From Gammaproteobacteria bacterium (GTDB lineage Bacteria; Pseudomonadota; Gammaproteobacteria; J044), in the NCBI GenBank assembly GCA_026995955.1, contig JALWNJ010000064.1, positions 1 to 7,526 of the forward strand: a stretch of 7,526 nucleotides of DNA, in the 5' to 3' direction. Both the position numbers and the translations under genes were made by a program. Positions within the stretch are counted from its first letter, which is position 1, and every line of letters begins with the position of its first letter. Shown piece after piece: positions 1 through 7,526 of the stretch. A model generated the notes under the pieces. The model was not told the DNA's origin. It worked only from the letters and a program-made list of their open reading frames with translations, and did no database searches.

Positions 1-126
1 TTTCAGCGCCCGCCGCCGACGCGGATCGACCACCACTGGCGCGCCGCTGCGTGCGGCGATGAGCACCGGTTCGTCACCGGCCCGTTCGGGCGGGGTGTCG
101 GCCGTGACGGTCAGCGGATGGTCGGC
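1..126 (+). repeat. Left arm of a perfect 126-bp inverted repeat
   Basis: Read base by base, 1-126 is the exact reverse complement of 238-363; identity stops at 127 versus 237. The arms are separated by 111 bases. The left arm carries antisense lpxK sequence, so it codes for nothing here, although its + frame stays open up to the ATG at 118. The arm begins at the first base of the window and may extend further left. This geometry is typical of an assembly or amplification fold-back at a contig end, but a real inverted duplication cannot be excluded from sequence alone. Confidence 0.95.
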
Positions 127-951
127 AACATCAGTGTCGGCGGCACCGGCAAGACGCCGATGGTGCTGTGGCTGATCGAACACCTGCGCGCCCGGGGGCG
201 TAGCCCCGGCGTCGTCAGCCGGGGCTACGGCGGCGAGGCCGACCATCCGCTGACCGTCACGGCCGACACCCCGCCCGAACGGGCCGGTGACGAACCGGTG
301 CTCATCGCCGCACGCAGCGGCGCGCCAGTGGTGGTCGATCCGCGTCGGCGGCGGGCGCTGAAACACCTGCTCGCGGAACACCCGGAAGTGGATGTGGTGA
401 TCAGCGACGATGGCCTGCAGCACCATGCCCTGCCGCGCGATCTGGAGATCGTCAGGGTGGACGGCCGGCGCGGCTGCGGCAGTCGGCTGCCGAGTCCGGC
501 CGGCCCCATGCGCGAGCCGGTCTCGAGGCTGGGGCAGGCCGATTTCGTGGTCGTCAATGGGCCCTCGCGGGAGGGCATCGAAGGCTACCGCATGGGGCTT
601 CAGGCCGGCGAACTGCGCGACCTGCACGATCCGGAGCAGACCCTGCCGCTGGACGGCATGCGCCACCAGAAGGTGCATGCAGTGGCCGGCATCGGCCATC
701 CCGACCGCTTCTTCGATACCCTGCGCGCACACGGCATCGCCGTTATCGAACACCCGTTCCCGGACCATCATGCATTCACCCCCGAGGACCTTGCCTTCGG
801 CGACGAACTGCCCATCATCATGACCGAGAAGGATGCGGTAAAATGCCGCTCGTTCGCCCCGTCGCATACCTGGTGCCTGCCGGTACAGGCCGTGCTCGAC
901 CGGGCCTTCGTGCAACGGCTGGATCAACGACTGGACCAACTCCATGCTTGA
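118..951 (+). CDS. lpxK: Tetraacyldisaccharide 4'-kinase LpxK, 5'-truncated
   Basis: LpxK transfers phosphate from ATP to the 4' position of the tetraacyldisaccharide-1-phosphate lipid A precursor at the inner face of the inner membrane. Visible motifs (numbered from the ATG at 118) are the P-loop GGTGKT at 8-13, SRGYGG at 34-39, the DDG-QH catalytic motif at 97-102, PAGPMREP at 127-134, FPDHH at 214-218 and MTEKDAVKC at 235-243. LpxK is usually about 325-335 residues; here 277 are seen. The family motif [12 protein letters not shown] normally sits about 50 residues in, so the N-terminal membrane-anchoring part is missing. The ATG at 118 belongs to the inverted-repeat copy and is not a believable start; genuine coding begins at about 121-126. 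The stop overlaps ycaR by 8 bases. The segment between DG and PAGP departs from the usual FGNG-type sequence. Confidence 0.93.
   Translation: MVGNISVGGTGKTPMVLWLIEHLRARGRSPGVVSRGYGGEADHPLTVTADTPPERAGDEPVLIAARSGAPVVVDPRRRRALKHLLAEHPEVDVVISDDGLQHHALPRDLEIVRVDGRRGCGSRLPSPAGPMREPVSRLGQADFVVVNGPSREGIEGYRMGLQAGELRDLHDPEQTLPLDGMRHQKVHAVAGIGHPDRFFDTLRAHGIAVIEHPFPDHHAFTPEDLAFGDELPIIMTEKDAVKCRSFAPSHTWCLPVQAVLDRAFVQRLDQRLDQLHA
238..363 (-). repeat. Right arm of the inverted repeat, inside lpxK
   Basis: This is the original copy of the repeat. It lies in frame within lpxK and encodes roughly residues 41-82 of the visible protein, a normal-looking part of the kinase between the P-loop region and the DDG motif. 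Because the coding context on both sides is intact here, this arm is the native sequence and 1-126 is the derived copy. Confidence 0.95.
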
Positions 952-1135
952 CAAGAAACTGCTCGAAATCCTCGTCTGCCCGGTGACCAAGGGCCCGCTC
1001 ATCTACGACCGCGAGCGCAACGAACTGATCTCGCTGTCGGCGCGTCTGGCCTATCCGGTGCGCGACGACATCCCGGTGATGCTCGAGGAGGAGGCGCGGG
1101 AACTCAGCGCGGAAGAGGTCGAGCAGTACCGGTGA
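944..1135 (+). CDS. ycaR: YcaR/Trm112-like small protein
   Basis: A 63-residue protein of the Trm112p-like (UPF0434/YcaR) family. The N-terminal [14 protein letters not shown] segment and the central [18 protein letters not shown] segment are family hallmarks, and the length is typical. Trm112 homologues in eukaryotes and archaea are small zinc-binding activators of methyltransferases. The bacterial YcaR form has lost most of the cysteines (only Cys12 here), and its role is not settled. Its place between lpxK and kdsB is widely conserved in gammaproteobacteria. It overlaps lpxK by 8 bases and kdsB by 4 (GTGA at 1132-1135), which suggests translational coupling inside one operon. Confidence 0.93.
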   Translation: MLDKKLLEILVCPVTKGPLIYDRERNELISLSARLAYPVRDDIPVMLEEEARELSAEEVEQYR

Positions 1136-1896
1136 CGGCCTTCAAGGTCGCCATTCCGGCACGCTGGGCCTCCACCCGTCTGCCCGGCAAGCCGCTGATC
1201 GAGCTGGGCGGCCGGCCGATGATCCGCCATGTGTGGGAGCGCGCCATGCAGAGCGGGGCAGAGGAGGTGGTCATCGCCACCGACGACGAGCGCATCGCCG
1301 CCGCGGCACGGGCCTTCGGCGCCGAGGTGGAGATGACCTCGCCCGATCATCCCTCCGGCAGCGACCGCCTGGCCGAACTGGCCGACCTGCGCGGCTGGCA
1401 CGACGACACCATCGTCGTCAACCTGCAGGGCGACGAACCGCTCACCCCGCCCGCCATCCTGCGCCAGGCCGCCGAGGGCCTTGCCGCCCATCCCGAGGCC
1501 GGCATCAGCACCCTGTGTACCCCCATCACCTCCGCCGGGCAGTTCCACGACCCGCATGTGGTCAAGGTGGTGCGCGACCGCGACGGGTTCGCGCTCTACT
1601 TCAGCCGCGCTCCGATTCCCTGGGAACGCGACGCGCTGGACATCGAGACCGACCCCGGCCATGGCGAGGCCTGGCGCCACATTGGCCTCTACGCCTACCG
1701 TGCCGGATACCTGCGCGAATACGCGCGCAGTGCCCCCTGCGCGCTCGAGCGCATCGAATCGCTGGAACAGCTGCGCGCGCTGTGGATGGGCGTGCGCATC
1801 CATGTCGGCGTGGCCAAGGAACTGCCCGGACACGGCATCGACACCCCCGACGACATCGCCGTCGTGGAGGCCCTGCTGGCCCGACAGCGCGGCTGA
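1132..1896 (+). CDS. kdsB: 3-deoxy-manno-octulosonate cytidylyltransferase KdsB
   Basis: KdsB activates KDO with CTP to give CMP-KDO, the donor used by KDO transferase when the lipopolysaccharide inner core is built; it is cytoplasmic and Mg-dependent. The protein has 254 residues, near the E. coli length of about 248. Visible motifs are the nucleotide-binding [15 protein letters not shown] at 8-22, ATDDERI at 49-55, SGSDRLAE at 75-82, VNLQGDEPL at 96-104 (Asp101 is the expected metal ligand), [11 protein letters not shown] at 156-166, HIGLYAYR at 183-190 and GIDTPDDI at 235-242 (second acidic site). The start is GTG, overlapping the ycaR stop by 4 bases; no later start keeps the N-terminal strand. 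It is the last gene of the lpxK-ycaR-kdsB unit. Confidence 0.97.
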   Translation: MTAFKVAIPARWASTRLPGKPLIELGGRPMIRHVWERAMQSGAEEVVIATDDERIAAAARAFGAEVEMTSPDHPSGSDRLAELADLRGWHDDTIVVNLQGDEPLTPPAILRQAAEGLAAHPEAGISTLCTPITSAGQFHDPHVVKVVRDRDGFALYFSRAPIPWERDALDIETDPGHGEAWRHIGLYAYRAGYLREYARSAPCALERIESLEQLRALWMGVRIHVGVAKELPGHGIDTPDDIAVVEALLARQRG

Positions 1897-1959
1897 CCCG
1901 CTTGCTTTTTGCCCTGCCTGGGCTAAACAGGGAAGACAGACAACGCTCGGAACAGGGCG

Positions 1960-2802
1960 ATGACCACCAACCACGGACCCGCACATCAGCCTTCTCCGGT
2001 GGACCCGGAGGCCTTGCCCTTCGTGGCCCCGTGCCGCCGGCTCGACTACGCTGCGCCCCTGCGCTGGCTACGGGCCGGCTGGCGGGATCTGCGCCGCGCA
2101 CCTCGCCAGAGCCTGACCTATGGCCTGTTTCTGGTCGCCCTCAGCTGGATCAGCGCCCTGCTGGCCTGGCAGGTAGGGGGCTGGATCCTGCTGCTGGCGC
2201 TGCTCAGTGGCTTCGTCTTTCTCGCCCCCATTCTGGCTTTGGGGCTGTATTCCATCAGCTGTCAGCTCGAGGCCGGCCTCCGACCGCGGCTTGGCTACTG
2301 CCTGCGCGAAGGGTGGCGCAATCTGGGCAACGAGATGCTCTTTGGACTGGTACTGCTGATCCTGTTCCTGCTCTGGGCACGGGCCGGCTCCGCCGTGCAC
2401 ATCTTCTTTCCGCTCGAACAAGGTCGCGACTGGCACAACCTGCTGCTGTTCCTCGGCATCGGCAGTGCAGTCGGCGCCATCTTCGCCTTTCTGGTGTTTT
2501 CCGCCTCTGCCTTCTCGCTGCCCATGATGCTGCATCTCAGGGTCGATGCCATTACCGCCGTACTCACCAGCGTCAATGCGGTGTTGCGCAACAGGGGGCC
2601 CATGCTGGTCTGGGCCACGCTCATCATCGTGCTGCTGGCGCTGGGCACTGCCACCGCCTTCCTCGGACTGGCCGTCGTCATGCCACTGCTCGGCCACGCC
2701 ACCTGGCATGCGTATCGCGACACCATCGTCGTCGATGGCTGGCCCCGGAATCCACTGGCCCACGAAGCGGGGGAGGAGAGGGCACAAGGCGAAGGAAAGT
2801 GA
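1960..2802 (+). CDS. DUF2189 multi-pass inner-membrane protein
   Basis: A 280-residue predicted integral membrane protein of the DUF2189 family (COG5473 type). After a polar ~45-residue N-terminus there are hydrophobic stretches at about 51-71, 74-98, 125-147, 160-182 and 215-245. The family-typical PLLGHATWHAYRD sequence lies at 242-253, just after the last membrane segment, followed by a charged tail. No enzymatic motif is visible and the function of the family is unknown to me. The ATG at 1960 follows a GGA/AGGG purine stretch at about 1949-1957 that can serve as ribosome binding site. The gene lies 63 bases after kdsB, so it may be read through or have its own weak promoter. It faces the small minus-strand gene ending at 2845. 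Confidence 0.88.
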   Translation: MTTNHGPAHQPSPVDPEALPFVAPCRRLDYAAPLRWLRAGWRDLRRAPRQSLTYGLFLVALSWISALLAWQVGGWILLLALLSGFVFLAPILALGLYSISCQLEAGLRPRLGYCLREGWRNLGNEMLFGLVLLILFLLWARAGSAVHIFFPLEQGRDWHNLLLFLGIGSAVGAIFAFLVFSASAFSLPMMLHLRVDAITAVLTSVNAVLRNRGPMLVWATLIIVLLALGTATAFLGLAVVMPLLGHATWHAYRDTIVVDGWPRNPLAHEAGEERAQGEGK

Positions 2803-2844
2803 AACAGGATGGAGAGAAGCCCCGGGGAGGGAAAGTGCGATCGT

Positions 2845-3111
2845 TCAAAGCACCTGCTCGATGATCTCCTCGACCACCGGATGCAGCGTCTCGCGCACCT
2901 CGCTCCAGATGGGCACCGTCACCGGCCGCGGGGCACGGCGGCGCGGATCACCGTACTGGTCCGTCTGGATCGGATGGTCGCCTTCCTCCAGCGGCAGCAA
3001 CACCAGGGCCTCGCAGTCCTTCAACAGCTCCAGTACCTGATACTGCTGCCCCTCGAGCCGGACCGTTCGTCCCAGCAGGGCCCTGAGTGTGCTGCAGAGA
3101 TTTTCTTCCAT
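2845..3111 (-). CDS. Small uncharacterised protein (88 aa), divergent from nudF
   Basis: The minus-strand frame gives an 88-residue protein starting MEENLCSTLRALLGRTVRLEG and ending HPVVEEIIEQVL. An upstream ATG at 3123 would add four residues (MIRY), leaving only 6 bases to nudF. The frame stays open much further back into nudF, but that part is antisense shadow. The sequence reads like a compact beta-rich domain: RTVRLEGQQYQVLELL, then EALVLLPLE, then a polar turn DQYGDPRRRAPR and the strand VTVPIW, ending in an acidic helix. It resembles short conserved hypothetical proteins I have seen in gammaproteobacteria, but I cannot name a family or function. No strong Shine-Dalgarno is visible. It ends 42 bases from the convergent DUF2189 gene. 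Confidence 0.7.
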   Translation of the reverse strand: MEENLCSTLRALLGRTVRLEGQQYQVLELLKDCEALVLLPLEEGDHPIQTDQYGDPRRRAPRPVTVPIWSEVRETLHPVVEEIIEQVL

Positions 3112-3117
3112 GTACCG

Positions 3118-3124
3118 TATCATA
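3118..3124. promoter_or_regulatory. Candidate shared -10 element for two divergent genes
   Basis: The heptamer TATCATA reads as TATCAT on the plus strand (3118-3123) and TATGAT on the minus strand (3124-3119), each 5 of 6 to the sigma-70 -10 consensus. The nudF ATG starts 6 bases downstream on one side and the small-gene ATG (3111) 7 bases downstream on the other. Transcription from either would begin at or next to the start codon, fitting leaderless mRNAs and the absence of clear Shine-Dalgarno sequences. I found no good -35 hexamer on either strand, so this stays a candidate. Confidence 0.35.
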
Positions 3125-3129
3125 GCCCG

Positions 3130-3729
3130 ATGAAATGGGAATTGCTCGAACGGGAAACCTGCTACCGCGGCTTCTACACGCTGGAATGGCTGCGCCTGCG
3201 GCACGAGCGCTTCGCCGGCGGCATGTCGCCGCCACTGGCGCGCGAGCGCCTGCGCCATGGTCCCGGTGTCGGCGTCCTGCCCTATGATCCGGAACGCGAC
3301 GAGGTGGTACTCATCGAGCAGTTCCGTGTCGGCGCCCTGGAACGGAATGATGGTCCCTGGCTGATCGAGATCGTGGCCGGCTTCCGCGAGCCCGGAGAAA
3401 CCCCGGAGGCGGTCGCCCGCCGCGAGGCCCGCGAGGAGGCCGGCTGCGAGATCGGCGAACTGGTCCCCATGCACCGCTACCTGCCGACGCCCGCCGGCAG
3501 CGACGAGTGCATCGACCTGTTCCTGGGACGCACCTCCACCGAGGGCCTGGGCGGCATCCATGGCCTCGACGAGGAGAACGAGGACATCCGCGTCCATGTC
3601 CTGCCCAGCCGGGAGGCCTTCCGCTGGATGGACGAGGGCCGCATCGTCTCCGCCATGCCGCTGCTGGCCCTGTACTGGTTCCGCCGCCACCACGACCAGA
3701 TCCGCAGGATGGCGGAGGAGGGGGCATGA
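3130..3729 (+). CDS. nudF: Nudix hydrolase, ADP-ribose pyrophosphatase type
   Basis: A 199-residue Nudix protein, close to the ~209 of E. coli NudF, which cleaves ADP-ribose to AMP and ribose 5-phosphate. The Nudix box is complete: G84, E90, R98-E99, E102-E103 and G105 match GX5EX7REUXEEXGU. The sequence LPTPAGSDE at 118-126 follows the box at the distance where ADP-ribose pyrophosphatases carry their characteristic proline (P121). RHGPGVGVLPYD at 42-53 and LIEQFR at 61-66 also fit this subfamily. The start at 3130 is chosen because the frame upstream (from 2809) is antisense to the minus-strand gene. The stop overlaps the next gene by 4 bases (ATGA at 3726-3729). Substrate assignment is by family resemblance; related sugar-nucleotide pyrophosphatases are possible. 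Confidence 0.9.
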   Translation: MKWELLERETCYRGFYTLEWLRLRHERFAGGMSPPLARERLRHGPGVGVLPYDPERDEVVLIEQFRVGALERNDGPWLIEIVAGFREPGETPEAVARREAREEAGCEIGELVPMHRYLPTPAGSDECIDLFLGRTSTEGLGGIHGLDEENEDIRVHVLPSREAFRWMDEGRIVSAMPLLALYWFRRHHDQIRRMAEEGA

Positions 3730-4163
3730 ACGGGACCGAGGCCCGCCTGCGCCGTCTGCTCGACCTGCCCGAAGACGAGGCACGCCCGCTGCACTGGCAG
3801 ACCCTGCAGTGGCGTGACCATGCGGTCATTCATGTGGTGCTGGAACCGGAGCTGCTGGCGCTGGTGATCCCGCTCGGCGATACCGGCGTGCCGGACCCGC
3901 TCGAGGATCTGGTGCGCGAGGCCCGTGCCGAACGCGACAGCCGGGGTCTGGAACGGCTGCAGATCGTCCTCGCCGCCACCCGGCCCGAGGCTGCCGAGGA
4001 CCGAGCCCGGGCCCTGTTCGCCGCCGGCTGCCGGCCGCCCCCCGCAGCGCACGAAGCGGAGGAAGACACGACCGGAAGCGGGCCGATCGACGCGGCAGGG
4101 ACCGAAACCGAATGCGCCGACCCGCGCGCCGCGTTGCAACTGGTGCCCCTCGACCGGCTGTGA
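3726..4163 (+). CDS. Uncharacterised protein (145 aa) between nudF and DUF2835
   Basis: I do not recognise this protein. The ATG at 3726 overlaps the nudF stop (ATGA), and its own stop overlaps the DUF2835 start (GTGA at 4160-4163); this tight packing is the main support that it is real and starts here. Residues 1 to about 105 look like a folded alpha/beta unit, with an acidic N-terminal helix, a strand-like HAVIHVVLEPELLALVIPLG segment, a charged helix with VREARAERD, and LQIVLAA followed by a helix. The last ~40 residues are rich in Ala, Pro, Glu and Thr and look disordered. There are no membrane segments or metal motifs. In E. coli the gene after nudF encodes a DUF1249 protein; this sequence does not look like it. 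Confidence 0.75.
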   Translation: MNGTEARLRRLLDLPEDEARPLHWQTLQWRDHAVIHVVLEPELLALVIPLGDTGVPDPLEDLVREARAERDSRGLERLQIVLAATRPEAAEDRARALFAAGCRPPPAAHEAEEDTTGSGPIDAAGTETECADPRAALQLVPLDRL

Positions 4164-4390
4164 TCCATCGTTTCCGCCTCGACATCGACGCCGCCACCTG
4201 GCAGAACTGGTACCGGGGCGCCGCGCGCCGGGTCCGCGTGCGCACCGAGGCCGGGCTGATCGTCGAGTTCCCGGCCGAACGCCTGCTGCCCTTCGTCGCC
4301 CACGACGGCATCCACGGCCGCTTCGAACTCAGCAGCGACGACGACAACCGCTTCCGCGACCTGCGGCGCCTGCCCGATCGCCACGCTTGA
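4160..4390 (+). CDS. DUF2835 family small protein
   Basis: A 76-residue protein of the DUF2835 family (short proteobacterial proteins of unknown function, usually about 70-75 residues). Recognisable parts are FRLDID at 5-10, WYRGAARRVRVRT at 17-29, VEFPAERLLPFV at 35-46 and HDGIHGRFEL at 48-57, which is the clearest family signature. The GTG at 4160 is chosen over an upstream ATG at 4112 because it gives the family length, puts the conserved region at the very N-terminus, and makes the GTGA overlap with the preceding gene; the 16 extra residues from 4112 are Arg/Pro-rich out-of-frame translation. It is likely cytosolic, with no cysteines and no membrane segment. Confidence 0.88.
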   Translation: MIHRFRLDIDAATWQNWYRGAARRVRVRTEAGLIVEFPAERLLPFVAHDGIHGRFELSSDDDNRFRDLRRLPDRHA

Positions 4391-4421
4391 ATCCGCGCCG
4401 TCCTCCGGCACAGAATAGGGC

Positions 4422-4796
4422 ATGAGCCAGCTCGCCTTCATCGCCCTCGGCGGCGCCCTCGGTGCCGTGACCCGTTTTCTCGTCTCCAACGGTGTCTATG
4501 CCCTGCTGGGCCGCGGCTTTCCCTGGGGTACGCTGGCGGTCAATGTGCTGGGCTCGCTGATGATGGGCGTGCTGGCCGTGCTGATGCTCGAACGCCTGAG
4601 CACCGGCAGCGAGCTGCGCGGGCTGCTGCTGGTCGGCTTCCTCGGCGCCTTCACCACCTTTTCCACCTTTTCCATCGAGACCCTGAACCTCATCGAGGAC
4701 GGCGCCCTGCTGCGGGCCGGCCTCAATGCCGTGGTCAGCGTACTGCTCTGCGTGCTGGCCGCGTGGTTCGGGGTCGCCATCGGGAGACAGCTATGA
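4422..4796 (+). CDS. crcB: Fluoride channel CrcB/Fluc
   Basis: A 124-residue, four-helix membrane protein of the CrcB/Fluc family, which exports fluoride as an antiparallel dual-topology dimer in the inner membrane. Visible family motifs are GGALGAVTRF at 10-19, the pore asparagine in GTLAVNVLGS at 36-45 (N41), and GFLGAFTTFSTFSIET at 72-87, which holds the central sodium-site region and the conserved phenylalanines (F80, F83). Hydrophobic segments lie near 5-28, 35-57, 67-90 and 98-121. It starts 31 bases after DUF2835, and its stop overlaps the DUF190 start (ATGA at 4793-4796). I saw no fluoride riboswitch in the short upstream gap. Confidence 0.96.
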   Translation: MSQLAFIALGGALGAVTRFLVSNGVYALLGRGFPWGTLAVNVLGSLMMGVLAVLMLERLSTGSELRGLLLVGFLGAFTTFSTFSIETLNLIEDGALLRAGLNAVVSVLLCVLAAWFGVAIGRQL

Positions 4797-5092
4797 AGGT
4801 CCTGGTCGCCAGAATCTACTGCACCGAGGGAGATCGCAGCCATCGTCGCATCTTCGCCCATCTGCACGACCATACCCGCGTGCGGGGCGTAACCGTGTTT
4901 CGCGGCATCAGCGGCTTCGGCCGCTCCGGCGAGGTGCACTCCTCCACGCTGCTCGACATGTCCCTCGACCTGCCCGTGGTGATCGAGTTCTTCGACGAGG
5001 CCGGCCGGGTGGAGCGCGCCCTCGACGAGCTGCGCGCCGAGGGCCTGATCCAGCCCGACCATGTGCTAACATTCGCCGCCAACCTGAGCTGA
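4793..5092 (+). CDS. DUF190 family protein, PII-like fold, coupled to crcB
   Basis: A 99-residue protein of the DUF190 family (COG1993), a group predicted to adopt a PII-like ferredoxin fold. The clearest signature is RGVTVFRGISGFGRSGEVH at 31-49, followed by LPVVIEFFDE at 60-69. The ATG at 4793 overlaps the crcB stop by 4 bases; an upstream ATG at 4763 would lie well inside crcB and adds only out-of-frame residues. DUF190 genes commonly sit next to crcB, so a regulatory or accessory role in fluoride export is reasonable, but no biochemical role is shown by the sequence. There are no membrane segments, so it is expected in the cytosol, possibly as an oligomer that binds a small ligand. Confidence 0.9.
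   Translation: MKVLVARIYCTEGDRSHRRIFAHLHDHTRVRGVTVFRGISGFGRSGEVHSSTLLDMSLDLPVVIEFFDEAGRVERALDELRAEGLIQPDHVLTFAANLS
5064..5072 (+). promoter_or_regulatory. Weak candidate extended -10 promoter for serS
   Basis: TGCTAACAT at the end of the DUF190 gene has the TGn extension and 4 of 6 matches to the -10 consensus. A CTGATC hexamer at 5045-5050 (3 of 6 to -35) lies 16 bases upstream. It would start transcription about 28 bases before the serS ATG. The match is modest and could be chance in a coding stretch. Confidence 0.25.
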
Positions 5093-7416
<2,324 letters not shown>

Positions 7417-7433
<17 letters not shown>

Positions 7434-7526
7434 GCTGGCGCCAGATTTCTATCGCGCGCTTGTGTGCCTCTAGCCAAGACCGGTAATGCATGATGCCTGG
7501 TTTCCCGATCAGGCCATTGGAGAGTT
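7417..7526 (-). CDS. Probable C-terminus of an unidentified gene entering from the right edge
   Basis: On the minus strand one frame is open from the right edge to a TGA at 7417-7419. It gives about 35 residues including GLIGKPGIMHYRSWLEAHKRA and ending EIWRQLSATP. The sequence has the balanced composition of a real protein, with a helix-like WLEAHKRAIEIWRQL end. No competing plus-strand gene covers 7434-7526. GC at third positions is about two thirds by hand count, lower than in the neighbours, so it could belong to a less typical or acquired gene. It would converge on the thioredoxin-like gene and overlap its last 17 bases. I cannot assign a family from this fragment; it could be a chance open frame. 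Confidence 0.4.

Noticed and set aside
225..578. Minus-strand open frame opposite lpxK
   Set aside because: It is antisense to the conserved LpxK motifs, is rich in Arg/Ser/Pro, and resembles no protein; a high-GC shadow frame.
1897..1959. Promoter or terminator between kdsB and DUF2189
   Set aside because: Only weak signals: TTGCTT (1902) with TAAACA (1924), each 3 of 6, and a CCCTG/CAGGG pair with an 11-base loop and no T-run.
2803..2844. Terminator between the convergent DUF2189 and small genes; GGAAAGTG repeated at 2794 and 2830
   Set aside because: CCCCGGGG has no loop or T-run, and an 8-base direct repeat pair is easily due to chance.
1233..2864. 543-residue plus-strand frame across kdsB and DUF2189
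   Set aside because: Arg/His/Pro/Ala-rich translation in the wrong frame over two well-supported genes.
2809..3129. N-terminal extension of the Nudix protein back to 2809
   Set aside because: It would be antisense to the small minus-strand gene, and the family length and N-terminus fit the ATG at 3130.
4391..4421. Fluoride riboswitch upstream of crcB
   Set aside because: The gap is only 31 bases and lacks the conserved GGNGAUGG-type start and the pseudoknot partners.
7435..7444. CTGGCGCCAG palindrome after the thioredoxin-like gene as a terminator
   Set aside because: Ten-base palindrome without loop or T-tract, and probably inside the convergent minus-strand gene.

Overview
The window looks like chromosomal DNA of a GC-rich gammaproteobacterium. 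The order lpxK – ycaR – kdsB matches the lipid A/KDO block of many gammaproteobacteria, and crcB next to serS is an arrangement known from Pseudomonas-like genomes. A SoxW-like thioredoxin protein hints at a sulfur-oxidising lineage (Chromatiales/Ectothiorhodospiraceae type), but this is inference and no species can be named. Coding density is very high, codons end mostly in G or C, and no stretch longer than about 300 bases lacks a gene. I saw no RNA genes, CRISPR array, insertion sequence or prophage.

Layout. (1) 1-363 holds a perfect long inverted repeat: bases 1-126 are the reverse complement of 238-363. The left arm replaces the 5' end of lpxK, so lpxK appears without its N-terminal ~50 residues. 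It looks like a contig-end fold-back or template-switch artefact, less likely a real inversion. (2) 118-1896 (+): lpxK (truncated), ycaR/Trm112-like and kdsB overlap by 8 and 4 bases and form one outer-membrane lipid A/KDO unit. (3) 1960-2802 (+): a DUF2189 multi-pass membrane protein. (4) 2845-3111 (-): a small conserved-looking unknown protein, convergent with DUF2189 and divergent from nudF. Only 18 bases separate the two divergent starts, and they contain a -10-like sequence readable on both strands. (5) 3130-7433 (+): a compact run of nudF-like Nudix hydrolase, an unknown 145-residue protein, DUF2835, crcB fluoride channel, DUF190, serS, and an exported tandem thioredoxin-fold protein. 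Most junctions are ATGA/GTGA overlaps or very short gaps. (6) 7417 to the right edge (-): a probable 3' end of a further gene running in from outside the window.

Functionally the window mixes envelope biogenesis (LpxK, KdsB), nucleotide housekeeping (Nudix), fluoride resistance (CrcB with DUF190), translation (SerS) and periplasmic thiol chemistry. I found no clear undescribed system. The points worth a second look are the inverted repeat, the symmetric divergent promoter candidate, the tandem SoxW-like protein, and the two unrecognised small genes.
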